Assembly (NCBI GenBank): GCA_958510875.1 | Contig: OY294067.1 | Span: forward strand, 253,409,736-253,473,735 | Length of the DNA stretch: 64,000 nt | Direction of reading: 5' to 3' | Source: Endomychus coccineus | Taxonomy: Eukaryota > Arthropoda > Insecta > Coleoptera > Endomychidae | Part shown: in pieces, positions 22,200 to 32,790 of the stretch | How positions within the stretch are numbered: position 1 is the first letter of the stretch | How the letters are laid out: every line of letters begins with the position of its first letter | Made by a program: the position numbers and the translations under genes | The notes under the pieces: generated by a model | What the model was told of the DNA's origin: nothing | What the model saw: only the letters and a program-made list of their open reading frames with translations | Database searches by the model: none

Positions 22200-22376
22200 T
22201 CAGCCGTGTATAGGATTAAGCGCGAGCGAGATTCGACAAAGATGGCGATGAATGGGCGTTCTATTTATGTCGCCTGTCATACGTCTAACTAGACCATATT
22301 TATGTTGCATCCGAATGATGTTGTTGTGTAGTAATTATCAAAAGATTTTGCTGGAAGAAGAATTGAATTGAAGCAG
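22200..22376 (+). promoter_or_regulatory. Possible promoter and non-coding first exon
   Basis: A short GC-richer block (GATTAAGCGCGAGCGAG) leads to ACAAAGATGGCGATG at 22236-22250. This resembles the AAGATGGCG motif found around start sites of broadly expressed genes. The first ATG opens a 17-codon frame only. The block ends TTGAAGCAG with a splice-donor-like GTAATG at 22377. This could be a 5' UTR exon of a plus-strand gene. No TE similarity is visible. The evidence is motif-level only. Confidence 0.3.
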
Positions 22377-22892
22377 GTAATGTAAATTTATTTTCTCTAT
22401 TCCGCGATGCTTTTCACTTCTATAACGATTCGCGAACTGTAGTGCATTTTAGTAGCAGCCATTAGTATCTTCATAACCATAATACAAATTAATTAGAGTA
22501 CGGAATACGAGACTTTGGGAGGAGTACCCATCGAAACATCTTTGTTCGTTCTATTCAAAAATGTGATCAAAATTGAAATAACTTTGAAAAAACGCAACGA
22601 AAGTTGATAGTTTCACATGTATACTTCAAATGTGTATTTGTTCAAATCAAAAATGAAACAAAATAAAGATTAACTAAGTTAACAGAACAAAAAAAACAGT
22701 ATAATAAACTCCCGCTTTGCAGTCGTTTGTCAAACTTGAACCCGTGGGCTGGAAGCATGCGTAATGGAACTGGTTCTTTAATATACTATTATTATTCACA
22801 GAACAGTTTTACCAGATATTAAAAATTCTCAAATAAATGTATAACCGTGCTTCTATCGCGAATTACTGTGGTAACCGTATGTGAAGTGGGCG

Positions 22893-23065
22893 CATAGCTT
22901 ACTGTTAGATACAACCCACTATATCGCATTACTGTTTCTGTTGTGAAACAACAGTCGGCTTGCGCGCATCACATATTGTTATATACAATTCACTATATCG
23001 CTTCACTAGTTTTTTGTTCTGAAACAATACAATGCGTCTGGCTCGCTTTATCTCACAAGACTCTC
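22893..23065 (+). repeat. Diverged tandem duplication, about 80 bp
   Basis: The order TGTTAGATACAACCCACTAT, ATCGCATTACTG, TGTGAAACAACA, CGGCTTGCGCGC in the first copy is matched by TGTTATATACAATTCACTAT, ATCGCTTCACTAG, CTGAAACAATACA, CTGGCTCGC in the second. No coding function is evident. Confidence 0.6.
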
Positions 23066-23782
23066 CGGTACACCGCTGATATAAACTCAATCTGTAAGTA
23101 TATAACGAAAGTATATTTAAGTCCGAAAAACATTACTTGTTTCCATAGAAGGTGATATACAACAATCATTGATTATTCTATATAACTGTTTCTATACTTA
23201 TCTTATAAAAAAATTAATGCGCTATATTTCTATTTTTGTGTACTCTACTTCATTGTAAGCTTAGAATTTGTACTTTATATTTCATGAATGAAAAATTGTA
23301 TAAGAAAGTCCACAAATACATTTTAGAAATGTGTATGCTGTATAAAAATCATTCTTGTATAGTTGTTATATGGTGATTGAACATATCATGTTTTATTATT
23401 GAACATATTTCTAAAGTTATTATTGACAGATTACATCAATGGGTAAGTGTCCGTTATATGTGTTTTTAATCGTACCTGCAACTATTAAAACTAGTATGAG
23501 ATTTTTTTAATGCTTTCGATGTTTCATGTTCACTAAAATAAATAAGAACATTGTATCGAAATGTTGGTTTAGTACAGACATTGTTCTAGTATACCTAATG
23601 AAGATGTTCAATGTAGAAAGATAGAGTTAGTCCTTTTATTTCAGGCAGGTTAGCTGCTCTGTATTAGTATGAATCATGTTTTAGTATATACTGTTTACAA
23701 ATATAGTATATTGATGATTCGAATAGTGTAAAAAGATGAGAAAAGATTGATATTGAATAATGGATGCATTGCATGTTGTATA
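23066..23782. other. AT-rich spacer
   Basis: No supported feature. Confidence 0.4.
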
Positions 23783-23808
23783 TACTGGATGGTCCAGTTT
23801 ATAATAGC

Positions 23809-25545
23809 CAATACGCTTGACTTATTCGTCACTAACAATCCAGATCCCTATGAAGTGAAAGTCCGTGCACCATTGGGAAGTTGACCATTCACTCATCATG
23901 TATTTCTTCGAGTTACTTTAGAAAATCTGATGACCCAACACAATGTTCTAGAGATCTCGCATATTATCAGGCTGGCAATGGACACTTACATACCCCATAC
24001 CAACAAATCACCGTCATCTGATGAATGATGGTTCAATAAAATCTGTTCTAGGGCCGTTGCTTCAAAACAAACAGCTTACCGTCGTTGTCGCGTTAACCCA
24101 TCCCTGGAGACCAGAACGAAATATGTTGAAGCCAGAAATATCTCAATACCAAAAAGAATATGGACCAGAAGGAATTCCACCTGTCGTTTTCGAGGAATGT
24201 GTGCCTGAATTAACACCAGTTCTCTGCAAGTTGTTTACACTTTCATACAAACTTGGTGTGTTTCCTTTCATCTGAAAGACAGCTATAGTCCAACCAATTC
24301 CAAAAAAAGGAAAGAAGTTCCTAAGCAATATAGATCCGTTGTACTATTAAATGTGATCTCTAAATACATGGAGAAAGCAATCAACATCGAGCTCATCCGA
24401 TACCTAGAGAGCTCCAAAATCGTGACTGACCGGCAATATGACTTTCGTGAGCAGGGATCAAGAGGAGACCTGCTTGACTACGGGATGCATATATGGCAGA
24501 AATCTATTGAAAAATATGAGGAATCACTAGCTGTAGCATTGGATATCTCCAAGGCATTTGACTGAGTCTGGAACCAAAGCCTTCTTAGGAAAGTTCCGTC
24601 TTGTCGTTTGCAGCCTCAACTTTTTCGGTTACTATCTAGTCTTCTCTCAGAAAGATCACTCCATATGATAGTTGACAGAGTATCCTCCGATGTAATAGCT
24701 ATCAACGCCGGTGTTGCTCAGGAATCTGCCTTGGCACCAACTTTATTTCTGCTCCATAGAAAAGATCTGTTGGAAGTGTTGACCTGTCCCGTCCGCAGCT
24801 TTGCAGATGATGGTATAATGCATACCGCTCCCACATCCAGAGGTCATATATCATCCAATGAAGCCAGGGAAGTGAAATAGACAGGTTGAAGCAATTATTT
24901 GAGATCTAGCAACGATTTTGTAATGGGGATCTGATAATCAAGTAGAGTTTAATGCAACCAAAACTCAAGCTTGCATCTTCTCCAGGAAGGCGGATCCCAC
25001 TAATATGATGGTATCAGGTATACTATTCCTATAAGCTCTTGCATATCCATGCTCTGGATCACCACCAACAGCACCCTCTCATGGGATGATCATGTGAGGT
25101 TCATTGCGAAACCTGTTCACAAAAACTTGGTTATCTATTATGTGCCAAGAGCTACTCCACATCCCTGTCCTACAATACTGTTCACATGCTTAGAGTTCGG
25201 CTCCCAAGGTCACTCTGATCCTCTTGGATTATATCCAGAAGAGAGCTATTCATCTGATTGACCATGTCACACTTACGCTAGAACATCGTAGAAAGGTGGG
25301 CGATCTGTATCTTTTCTATAGTCATTTCCATGGTCGGTGTTCATCAGAAATCTCGTCTGTTATTACACCAAGAGAGATTCCAGATAGGCGGACTAGACGA
25401 GCTAAAGCTAGTCACTCCTTCATTGTCGAACTTGAGACCTGCCGAACTTCATCTTCGGGGCAACTAAGCCACTTAATTTTGAAAAAAGTGTATGCCACTG
25501 TTTTTTCATACAACAGATAAGTACAAAGTATTAATCGTTAAATTT
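23809..25545 (+). pseudogene. Jockey/CR1-like LINE ORF2, decayed
   Basis: The start encodes LDLFVTNNPDPYEVKVRAPL, the end of an apurinic-type endonuclease. The reverse transcriptase follows in fragments: GPEGIPPVVFEECVPELTPV, AIVQPIPKKG, motif A VALDISKAFD (near 24540), AINAGVAQESALAPTLFLLH in place of the usual GVPQGSVLSPTLF, and SFADDGIMH in which the catalytic DD is kept. The C-terminal domain shows IQKRAIHLIDH and HRRKVGDLYLFYSHFHGRCS. Several stops and frameshifts break it. It sits inside a mariner, in the opposite orientation to the transposase. Confidence 0.85.
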
Positions 25546-25641
25546 AGAAATGTTTTTGTCTCCTGAAATTTTATGATAAAATGCACCGTTCTTGAATAGG
25601 TTAACTGGAAGGTATTTCAAATGATTGGCTATAATCAATAA

Positions 25642-26100
25642 TCATAAAACGAAGGTGTCTTTCTGGACTAAATACATATCACGAATAAATTGATCCCACA
25701 AATGTTCGAAATATGAACCATTTTGCTGCATGTCACGATCAATTCCTTTACATGCGTTCTGTATTCTAAGCAGAAGTTTTTTCCTTGTGGGAATTGGGGT
25801 CACATAAACGGTTTCTTTGAGATGAGCACAAACACGAAAGTCAAAACGCGTTATGTCTGATGATCGTCGAGGCCATGCAACTGCCACGACCAATACATCG
25901 TTCCTCAAAATTTGTATTAAGCCAGTATTTATGCAAAATGCGCAGAAGACCCATCGAGCTGAAACCAAAGTTGGATTCACGTTTTGAGAGGTATTCCAAA
26001 CCCACATATTGAGAGTTTCGTTTTAGAGAAATTGTATGCAATTTTCAAAATTGAGTGGCCGGGGTACTACGTAAGGACCGAAGAGATTGCCATTGTCTGA
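25642..26100 (-). pseudogene. mariner-superfamily transposase, C-terminal part
   Basis: On the minus strand the sequence gives LFGPYVVPRPLNFENCIQFL, then EERCIGRG and AVAWPRRSSDITRFDF, and then HLKETVYVTPIPTRKK, IQNACKGIDRDM and SYFEHL. This matches the C-terminal half of a mariner-superfamily DDE transposase common in insects. In that family the consensus is GRGGPVAWPPRSPDLTPLDF followed by HLK..VY.TPV, and the third acidic residue lies in this block. At least one frameshift occurs between the CIGRG and AWPRR parts. The N-terminal helix-turn-helix is not readable. Confidence 0.8.
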
Positions 26101-26649
26101 CAGTGTTAAGTTTCGCTAATTGTCAAAATCTACAGGCATAGCCTGCTTCGTGATTCCTTATCTTAATATTGTTTCCAAGTCAATTACTTAAAGTATCAAA
26201 GAATAGAATTCTTTGTTTGATTATTATTGATTGTAGTCAATTATTTGTAATACATTTATTTAGTCATTTCTGTTTTCTTACTTTCCAGTTAATTTATTCA
26301 AATCCGGTGCATTTTATCATACAACTGCATAAGACAAAATTGTTTCTAAATCAACGACAAAAATGTCATACACTTTTTCAAATCAGGTGATGTTCAGTTT
26401 TTAAAAATTGATAACTATAGTCCCCTAGAGAATACGTGAAAACACATCTATGCAAAGTTTCTGAACGCTAACTTTCTTTAATATTGAGTTATATTCAATT
26501 ATTTGAAATAATATTTTTTCTTTAACCCTAATTCAATTATACTTTATATAACACATTGTCCTTATTTCTCGATCTTCTGTCGACTAGCGAAGTTCTGCTA
26601 TTATAAACTGGACCATCTTGTATAATCCTGAAATTATATTATAATTATA

Positions 26650-27696
26650 TACAGAATGTTTGGGAATAACGTCAATATACTTCTGCTGGTGAATCTACAC
26701 ATCAAAACAGTAATGAAGATTGACCCAAAAATTTTACTTGCGAGCGTGACAGCCCCAAATATTTGTTTTTTCATATCTTCTTAAACGCTATCGATACTAA
26801 GAGAACTAAATTTGTTACCCTCATTTGCTTTGATCAAAATTTATAAATAAAGGCCATATGCGTAATAAATCTTTCATATTTTTTGTTTTGAGCAGCCTGA
26901 TTATTCTAATCTCAGAAAACAATAGTTTGAACAATTCTGCATAAAATGATAGTCTTCAAAGTGATACGATTAGCCATTCCCGAGACCAGCATAAATATTA
27001 TGGTAGCGGGGTGAAAAATCATTAATTAGACGTTTCAAGAAACATTTATTTTATGTATGGTAAAGCGGAAGGTAACGCGCGCAGATTATAAATAGGTTTC
27101 CTGGTAGGCAAATTCCATGAAACAAAACTTACACCAAAAATCATGTCATACTGCAAGTTTTAAATGAAATAAGACGGACCGCAGACGAAATCAGACAACG
27201 AGAATAATGCGAAGAGAAGAGAGAATTATTCAAGTGATTCAAAATAATCCTAGAACCAGTATCCTTATCGGAGTTTAGGCATTAAATTCAGAAGATCTTA
27301 ATCGTAGGGTAAAATTGAAATTTTTCAGAAGAATACCCTTGTACAGAATTGTTCAAACTATAGTTTTTCAATATTAGAATATATCATTCTGCTCAAAACA
27401 AAATATGAAGGATTTATGACATAGTCTCCCTCCCTTTTCGAACGCCTATGGTTATTATTTATAAATTTTGATGACAACAATCAACTTCTCATACTAAAAA
27501 TATTCTAGATATGAAATTTAGATTTCTTGGTTTCGATAGTGTTCACGAAAATAGGGAAAAACTAATTTAGGGGCCAATTTTTGAAGGGCTGCACCCACAG
27601 GAAATATTTTTGGGACCACGTTGATAGAAAACGTTATCATATTTTTGATATGTAGAACCACCATCCGAAGTAAATGTTATTTCCGAACATCCTGTA
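26650..27696. mobile_element. Second mariner-type element with long inverted termini
   Basis: Termini CAGAATGTTTGGGAATAAC (26652) and the reverse complement of GTTATTTCCGAACATCCTG (to 27694) are flanked by TA at 26650-26651 and 27695-27696, the mariner target duplication. Similarity between the two sides extends inward for about 330 bp, with landmarks TTTTGTTTTGAGCAG and TTTGAACAATTCTG. Only a scrap of possible transposase N-terminus (around 27170-27260) lies in the centre, so the copy is non-autonomous. Confidence 0.75.
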
Positions 27697-27929
27697 AAAA
27701 AAGAATTTTTCAAACTGTGAGAAGAATCATCGCAAATCCACTCAAAGTAACAATCAACAAAAATGTTATCAAGTTGTATTTTCTTTTATCATTTAATTAG
27801 CCATATCAAATGAATATTTCATTTCTGAGAATCGCTCAGAACTTCTTGCTAGCATAAAATATGTTCCATTAACTTCACTCGTTCATATCTGCAGAAGAGA
27901 AAAGAGGACTGGAAGTATGCTTGTACTTT
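27697..27929. other. Spacer
   Basis: No supported feature. Confidence 0.4.
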
Positions 27930-28060
27930 TATTCAATAATCTTAATTTCCGGATGAATACCGCGTCACAGGAGCACGATTAAAATCGTTTCGCCAACAAT
28001 AATGGAATGTTCAGCATAAACTAGGGTCTACATCTGACACTGCCTTAAGGTTCCGGAGAC
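27930..28060 (-). mobile_element. PLE-C 3'-terminal scrap
   Basis: TTCCGGATGAATACCGCGTC, followed by CAGGAGCACGATT and TCGTTTCGCCAACAATAATG, follows the order of the PLE-C terminus at 45225-45300 with substitutions. No coding part remains. Confidence 0.55.
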
Positions 28061-28269
28061 TGGCTCTCAAATATTATAAACGTAATGTTCAGTGCACGAA
28101 TTCAAGCTATGTAGATTGTTCAAACCGTTTTCCGTTGTTGATGCCAATATTATGAGTGTCGTTCTCGAATTTTAATTGTTATTAAGCTCGTCTTCCATTG
28201 GTATACAAAAGCACGCACTTATTATTAGCTATACTTTTGTAGCATTTCTTTAATGAGACCATAATAGTT

Positions 28270-28615
28270 GTCAAAAATGCAGTAAACATTAAACTATGGG
28301 TGAGATTCGAACTCACATCCCTGGATGTCTACTGTCTAGTCCAATTTTTTGACCAATTGCACGGCTTTGGTCCTACCAAAGCCTTACATTGCTATGAAGA
28401 TAAACCTATGAAATTATTGTAGATAATTGATAAGCATATGCGATTCGATGCCCCGCCATAGATCAATTATTCACATACATTTATCTTAAGTTCAATCGTT
28501 TCGAAATGAGGAGTGAGGTATGAGTATTACTATGGTTGGCAATTACTCTATCAGCTCATCCTAGTTCCATATTTTTCAATAGAACTGACTGAACTGAAAA
28601 GTTTATGGCAACTAT
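28270..28615 (-). repeat. Dispersed repeat family R with tRNA-like segment, copy 2
   Basis: This is the minus-strand counterpart of 5829-6150 with the same ordered landmarks. The tRNA-like part is better kept here: GTGAG, the loop ATTCGAA and CTCAC at 28300-28316 form a perfect 5-bp T-arm. An A-box-like GTGCAATTGGTC lies at 28351-28362. The rest of the cloverleaf is not formed, so I call it SINE-like and not a tRNA gene. Confidence 0.6.
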
Positions 28616-28869
28616 AAACCTTAAACAGGTTCGAAATTTATTGAACGTTTTCTCCTCACCATTCCAGATCTTCCAGTTTTTTCTATCTATCAAATAATTT
28701 AAAAATCATGTTTGTTATTCTCGTTCAAGATCGAATTCAGTAGGCCCTGGTCAAAAGAATTGAGAGCTTACCTTCAACTAATAGCAGCATCTGTCAAATT
28801 ATAAATGTAGTAACTCTTGGCTCAACTTTCCATTACTACTATAACTACAATGTTAAAGTCATAGAAAAA

Positions 28870-29640
28870 AAATTAAGTTGTTCAGTGTCATGGCAATGAA
28901 GGAAAGGCAGTAAGGGAAGTGTGGCAGTTTAACCAACAGCTTTGTTACCCGAATTATACAACTATGCGAAAAGTCAAGAAATTTCTTGCAACTGGCGAAT
29001 ATGACGCTGGAACCATAGTTGCTTTTGGATAGGCTGAGCAATATCCTGAAATGTATTTGAAAGAACGAAAGGTATTGTTAATATTAGCAAATTCGAAATG
29101 TAAAGGCTTTATAAATTTAATATGGAGGCGTTCAAACCAAAATATTTGCTCTTGAAGTAGGAGATGAAAACCGAAGTTCATCCGTCGGAGAAAAATTCAA
29201 TCCAGAATTTTTGCAAACCTTAATATTCCCCGACGAGTCAACTTTCACTTAAAATGGCGTTGTTTCATCTGAAAATTGTAGGTACTAGTCTGAGGATATA
29301 ATTCCTCTAAACTTACGAATTGATTTTATAAGACATTATTAAGTCGATGTGCTGTTTCGTATCGTTTTGTCATTATTGTAACTTTTTTGAAAGAGGATTG
29401 AAATCAGAGTTCTTATTTACAACCACTTCAAATATTGAGGGACGTTTGTCTACCACACTCGAGGACAGGGGTAACTGGAAGGATTAATTTGGTACGTATT
29501 TCGAAAAAAGTTGAAAGCTATAAAGGGTTCAATTGCGTGGCCCCCAAGATCCTCGGACCTGACGATATCAGATTTTTTGTGGCCCCTCCTGAAACAATTG
29601 GTTCCCACTCAAGCAATACCAAACGATATTAATATACTGA
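28870..29640 (+). pseudogene. mariner-superfamily transposase remnant
   Basis: Two catalytic regions are readable. IFPDESTFT with NGVVSSENC at about 29227-29285 carries the first aspartate, and AWPPRSSDLTISDFF at 29538-29585 the third acidic region. They match the insect mariner-type consensus DEATFT.NG.VN and AWPPRSPDLTPCDFF. The stretch between is out of frame and shortened. The N-terminal part from 28870 is uncertain. Terminal repeats were not found. Different frame and orientation show that it is a separate element from 23783-26622. Confidence 0.65.
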
Positions 29641-30489
29641 AATAAAACATAGGTAAAAATATTGTTGTTTTCCAGTCTATTGAAAAGTTTTCCCGTAAAC
29701 TGTCAAGGCCGCTGAACTGCAAAACTAGAAATCTGCCCAAAATTCCTCCCAGACATAGCAGGGACAGTATTCCGAAATATTAAATGCAAATTCAGAAATT
29801 TAAAAATACCTCTTGTGAAACTAATCCAAGGGACACACGATATATGAAAACTAGTCTGTTATGCATATTAGGAATGTTGTTTTATTCAATGATTCACAGA
29901 ATCGACAAAGCAATCGTACAAAAAAAAACCCTCGTTTAAATATGCAAAGCATTTTGCCGTCTCGAAGGCTTTGCGATTCATGAAGTGCTGTATTACTTTG
30001 GAAAATTGGGGATAATTTCCAATAGAATTAATGGGTTATTTCATGCGATTCGCGGCGTACTATATTTAACATGTCTCATGAATGCACAGAGTATTCTGTA
30101 CATGAAATTCAAATTAGGCTTGGAAATTTGCCAACTGTGTATAATGTCATTTATACATATTCAATATTTCTTTTGTGACCTGCATTCCGATATCTCTGTC
30201 GAAATATTCGACTGTTGAATCCAATCCTACTTCATATTTATTCAAAATTTTAAATCGTCATTTGTGATATGTTGAACAGTTTTATTTTCTTCTCTTCATC
30301 AATTAAAAGTCACTGAAATTATGAAATCGGATTATTTTCACTGTCCATAATTTATTCTGAACATAAATAAAATAGAAATAAAATGTAGAATTTAATGATA
30401 GAATTCAAACGTTAATTGTTCGAATAACAAGCTAAACATTTCAAACAAAGGTCCTGAATATCCACCTCATATTAAAAATAGATCAAGTT
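29641..30489. other. AT-rich stretch without recognised features
   Basis: A 77-codon frame at 29985-30218 shows no domain. No repeat was recognised. Confidence 0.4.
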
Positions 30490-32630
30490 CAAAAACCGCG
30501 ATTGCCGAAATAGACGTTGCTTCGAAGAATGTACCTACCTAATTCAAATAATACTAAAACATATATAAAAAAAACACTGATTGGTCCTCTGTAGAATCTA
30601 TCAAACCCAAAATAAAAACCAACAATGTAGTGCTTACAAAAGCACATAAATCTGATACAACTATCATTGTAGATAAAATAGATTATGACGATAAAATGAA
30701 TACATTTGTTTCATCAGCTTTGACTCAAATCAAATGGAATCCTACAACCCAATTCCAATTAAAAACTAAACAATTTTTATAAAAGGGACAAGTTTTATTT
30801 AATAGTAAATTTGCAAAGTTTAGGGTAATGAACTGCAATCCATCTTCCCCTAAGCTTTACGGCCTCATAAAAAATCACAAACGAAATGCTCCTATCCGCC
30901 CCGTAGTAACGTAGTATCTTAATATCCCTACACGTAATCTAGCGGTAAAATTGAATTTAGTTTTCAAAAATATAAGTTACAAAGCCTAAGTATGCAGTAA
31001 AAACCTCATTGGAACTTTGAAAGTTAATAAATAGATTTACTTTCCCTAAAAATAGAATTTTGGTATCTTTCGATGTGTCAAATATGTTTTTAAATATTGT
31101 AAAATTTAGATATCAAAAATTCTGGAAAAAACACACGCACATCCCATATTAAAATCCGAGATAGCACAAGCTTTTGATCTTTGCCTTAGCCAAAATTATT
31201 ATCAATTTAATAACGAGTTTTTCACACAAAATAATGAATTTACCTATGCGATCCCCATCAAGTCCTCCTTTGGCAGATATTTCCATGTCTTATATCCAAG
31301 AAACTATATAATGAGTTCCCCTCTAGATAAAAAAAAATTCGTTGTTGGTTTAGATATGTAGATGATGTTTTATCCTTCTTCAAAGGTACATCACGACAAT
31401 TGATTGTTTTCTTATCCTTCATTAATAATATCCATCCTAGCATTAAGTTCACTCTAGAAACTGAGAAAGATAAGAAAATAAATTTCCTAGACCTTACCCT
31501 CACGCACCATAATAATTTAAATTAGTAGAGTATTTATAGAAAACTTTCACTCACAGATACAACTATTGCCAATTCATCTTTAAGTTCCCGTAATCACAAA
31601 TTAGCAGCTTACAACTCTATGATACCTTTTCACTTCCTCTTCCTCCTGAAAACCTAATTGAATATAATCAAGGTTATAGCCATTAACAATGATTTTCAAC
31701 CTCAAATTATGACCAAATTAATTGACAGAAAAAATCAGATATTAACTTACTCAAGTGTCTATCCTTCACAAGAAATTCTGATTCTTCATCAAAATACGTT
31801 TCCCTCACATATTTTGGTACCTAAGTGAAAGAATTGCAGAATTTTTTCGAAACATAATCTGAAAGTTAGCTTCAAACCTTAAAATAAATTATCCTATTTT
31901 TGTGTTCAATGCTGAAGATAGAACAAATAAGCCTAATAAACTTGGAGTATACAAATCAAATTGTTCAGAGTGTAACTTTTGCATCGGTAGATCTAGTCGT
32001 AATATAGAAATTAGATATAAGGAACATTTTCGATCTTTTAGACATAATAAAACAGATTCATCTTTTTCTAACTATATTTTAGAAACATGTCACAATTTTC
32101 CAAATTTAGATGAAGTTAAAATTTTACATAACCAGAGTAGAGGTTTCGAATAGAATATACTGGGATCAATAGAAATTTTCAAAGGTATTAAAAATAATGA
32201 CAATAAAATTTTAAATGATCAATTAGATGTGTACTACGGCATTCTGTTTGATGTCTTGCTAACGTAAAATTTCCCATAATCCTCTTGTGCCTTCATAGTA
32301 TACCTCTGCAATAATATTTCCTTATCACAATATTAACTCTACCTCATTATCCAATTTCAATGATACTATTCTATCAATGTATTTCTCAAACCGAAACCTC
32401 ACATGTTACGTGTGTCTTATATTGTACCATAAATGAATAGCCAAGATTATTCATATTTTCATACATCACTATCGTTATAAGATGACATGCTAGTATCGAA
32501 ACTATAGTCACTATTTGTTTCTATAATATATGATGTGATAAAAAACAATGTAAAAGTGTTTTATTTTATGACATCAATTTGATAAATTATCACAAAGTAA
32601 TGGCTTCCACCATTGAATTTTTGAAAGAAA
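30490..32630 (+). mobile_element. Penelope-like element family B, copy 2
   Basis: This copy reaches further 5' than copy 1 and preserves the start of the reverse transcriptase, but it is far more decayed. Its 3' UTR ends with the same block as copy 1 (TAATGGCTTCCACCATTGA at about 32598). A hammerhead-like 3' half (GAAAC, TATA, GTC) lies at about 32496-32510. Confidence 0.75.
30600..32160 (+). pseudogene. PLE-B reverse transcriptase and GIY-YIG endonuclease, decayed
   Basis: The N-terminal part reads NNVVLTKAHKSDTTIIVDKI and DYDDKMNTFV, equivalent to the PLE phrase VITKADKG..VI. Next come SPKLYGLIKNHKRNAPIRPV, AQAFDLCLSQNYYQFNNEFF and KFTLETEKDKK-type residues, in shifting frames. The catalytic YVDD region near 31355 has a stop in place. 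The endonuclease (31902-32153) is the best kept part: LGVYKSNCSECNFCIGRSSR and EIRYKEHFRSF. Here the YIG tyrosine is cysteine. Copy 1 at 4061 allows the order to be followed. Clearly non-functional. Confidence 0.8.
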
Positions 32631-32644
32631 ATAACTATTAACAC

Positions 32645-32790
32645 TAGTTTAAAAATAAATGTGACTATAGTTCCGCACAGTAGCTTCTCCAAATTAATAT
32701 TACAAAGTAGCACTTTGTGATTTTTCTTTCAATAAGCCACTGTGGTAGCGAAACTATAGTCACATTTATTTATTAAACTAGGGAAAATCG
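32645..32790. repeat. Inverted repeat made of PLE-B 3' ends
   Basis: The left arm (ATAAATGTGACTATAGTTCC, about 32660-32680) is the reverse complement of the right arm (GCGAAACTATAGTCACATTTAT, about 32744-32765, 20-odd bases). The arms extend outward to the ACTAGTTTAAAA/TATTAAACTAG block. Both contain the 3' half of the PLE-B hammerhead-like motif. The loop is about 65 bases. It may be a minimal inverted terminal piece of a PLE. Confidence 0.6.

Larger units (their letters stand above)
23783..26622 (-). mobile_element. mariner-type transposon split by a LINE
   Basis: The 26-bp termini at 23783-23808 and 26597-26622 are inverted copies sharing the 21-base core that begins GATGGTCCAG and ends TAATAGC, with TA dinucleotides outside. 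The transposase remnant at 25642-26100 lies on the minus strand inside. A LINE (23809 to about 25545) fills the left part and directly follows the left terminus, so some transposon sequence was lost there. Confidence 0.7.
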
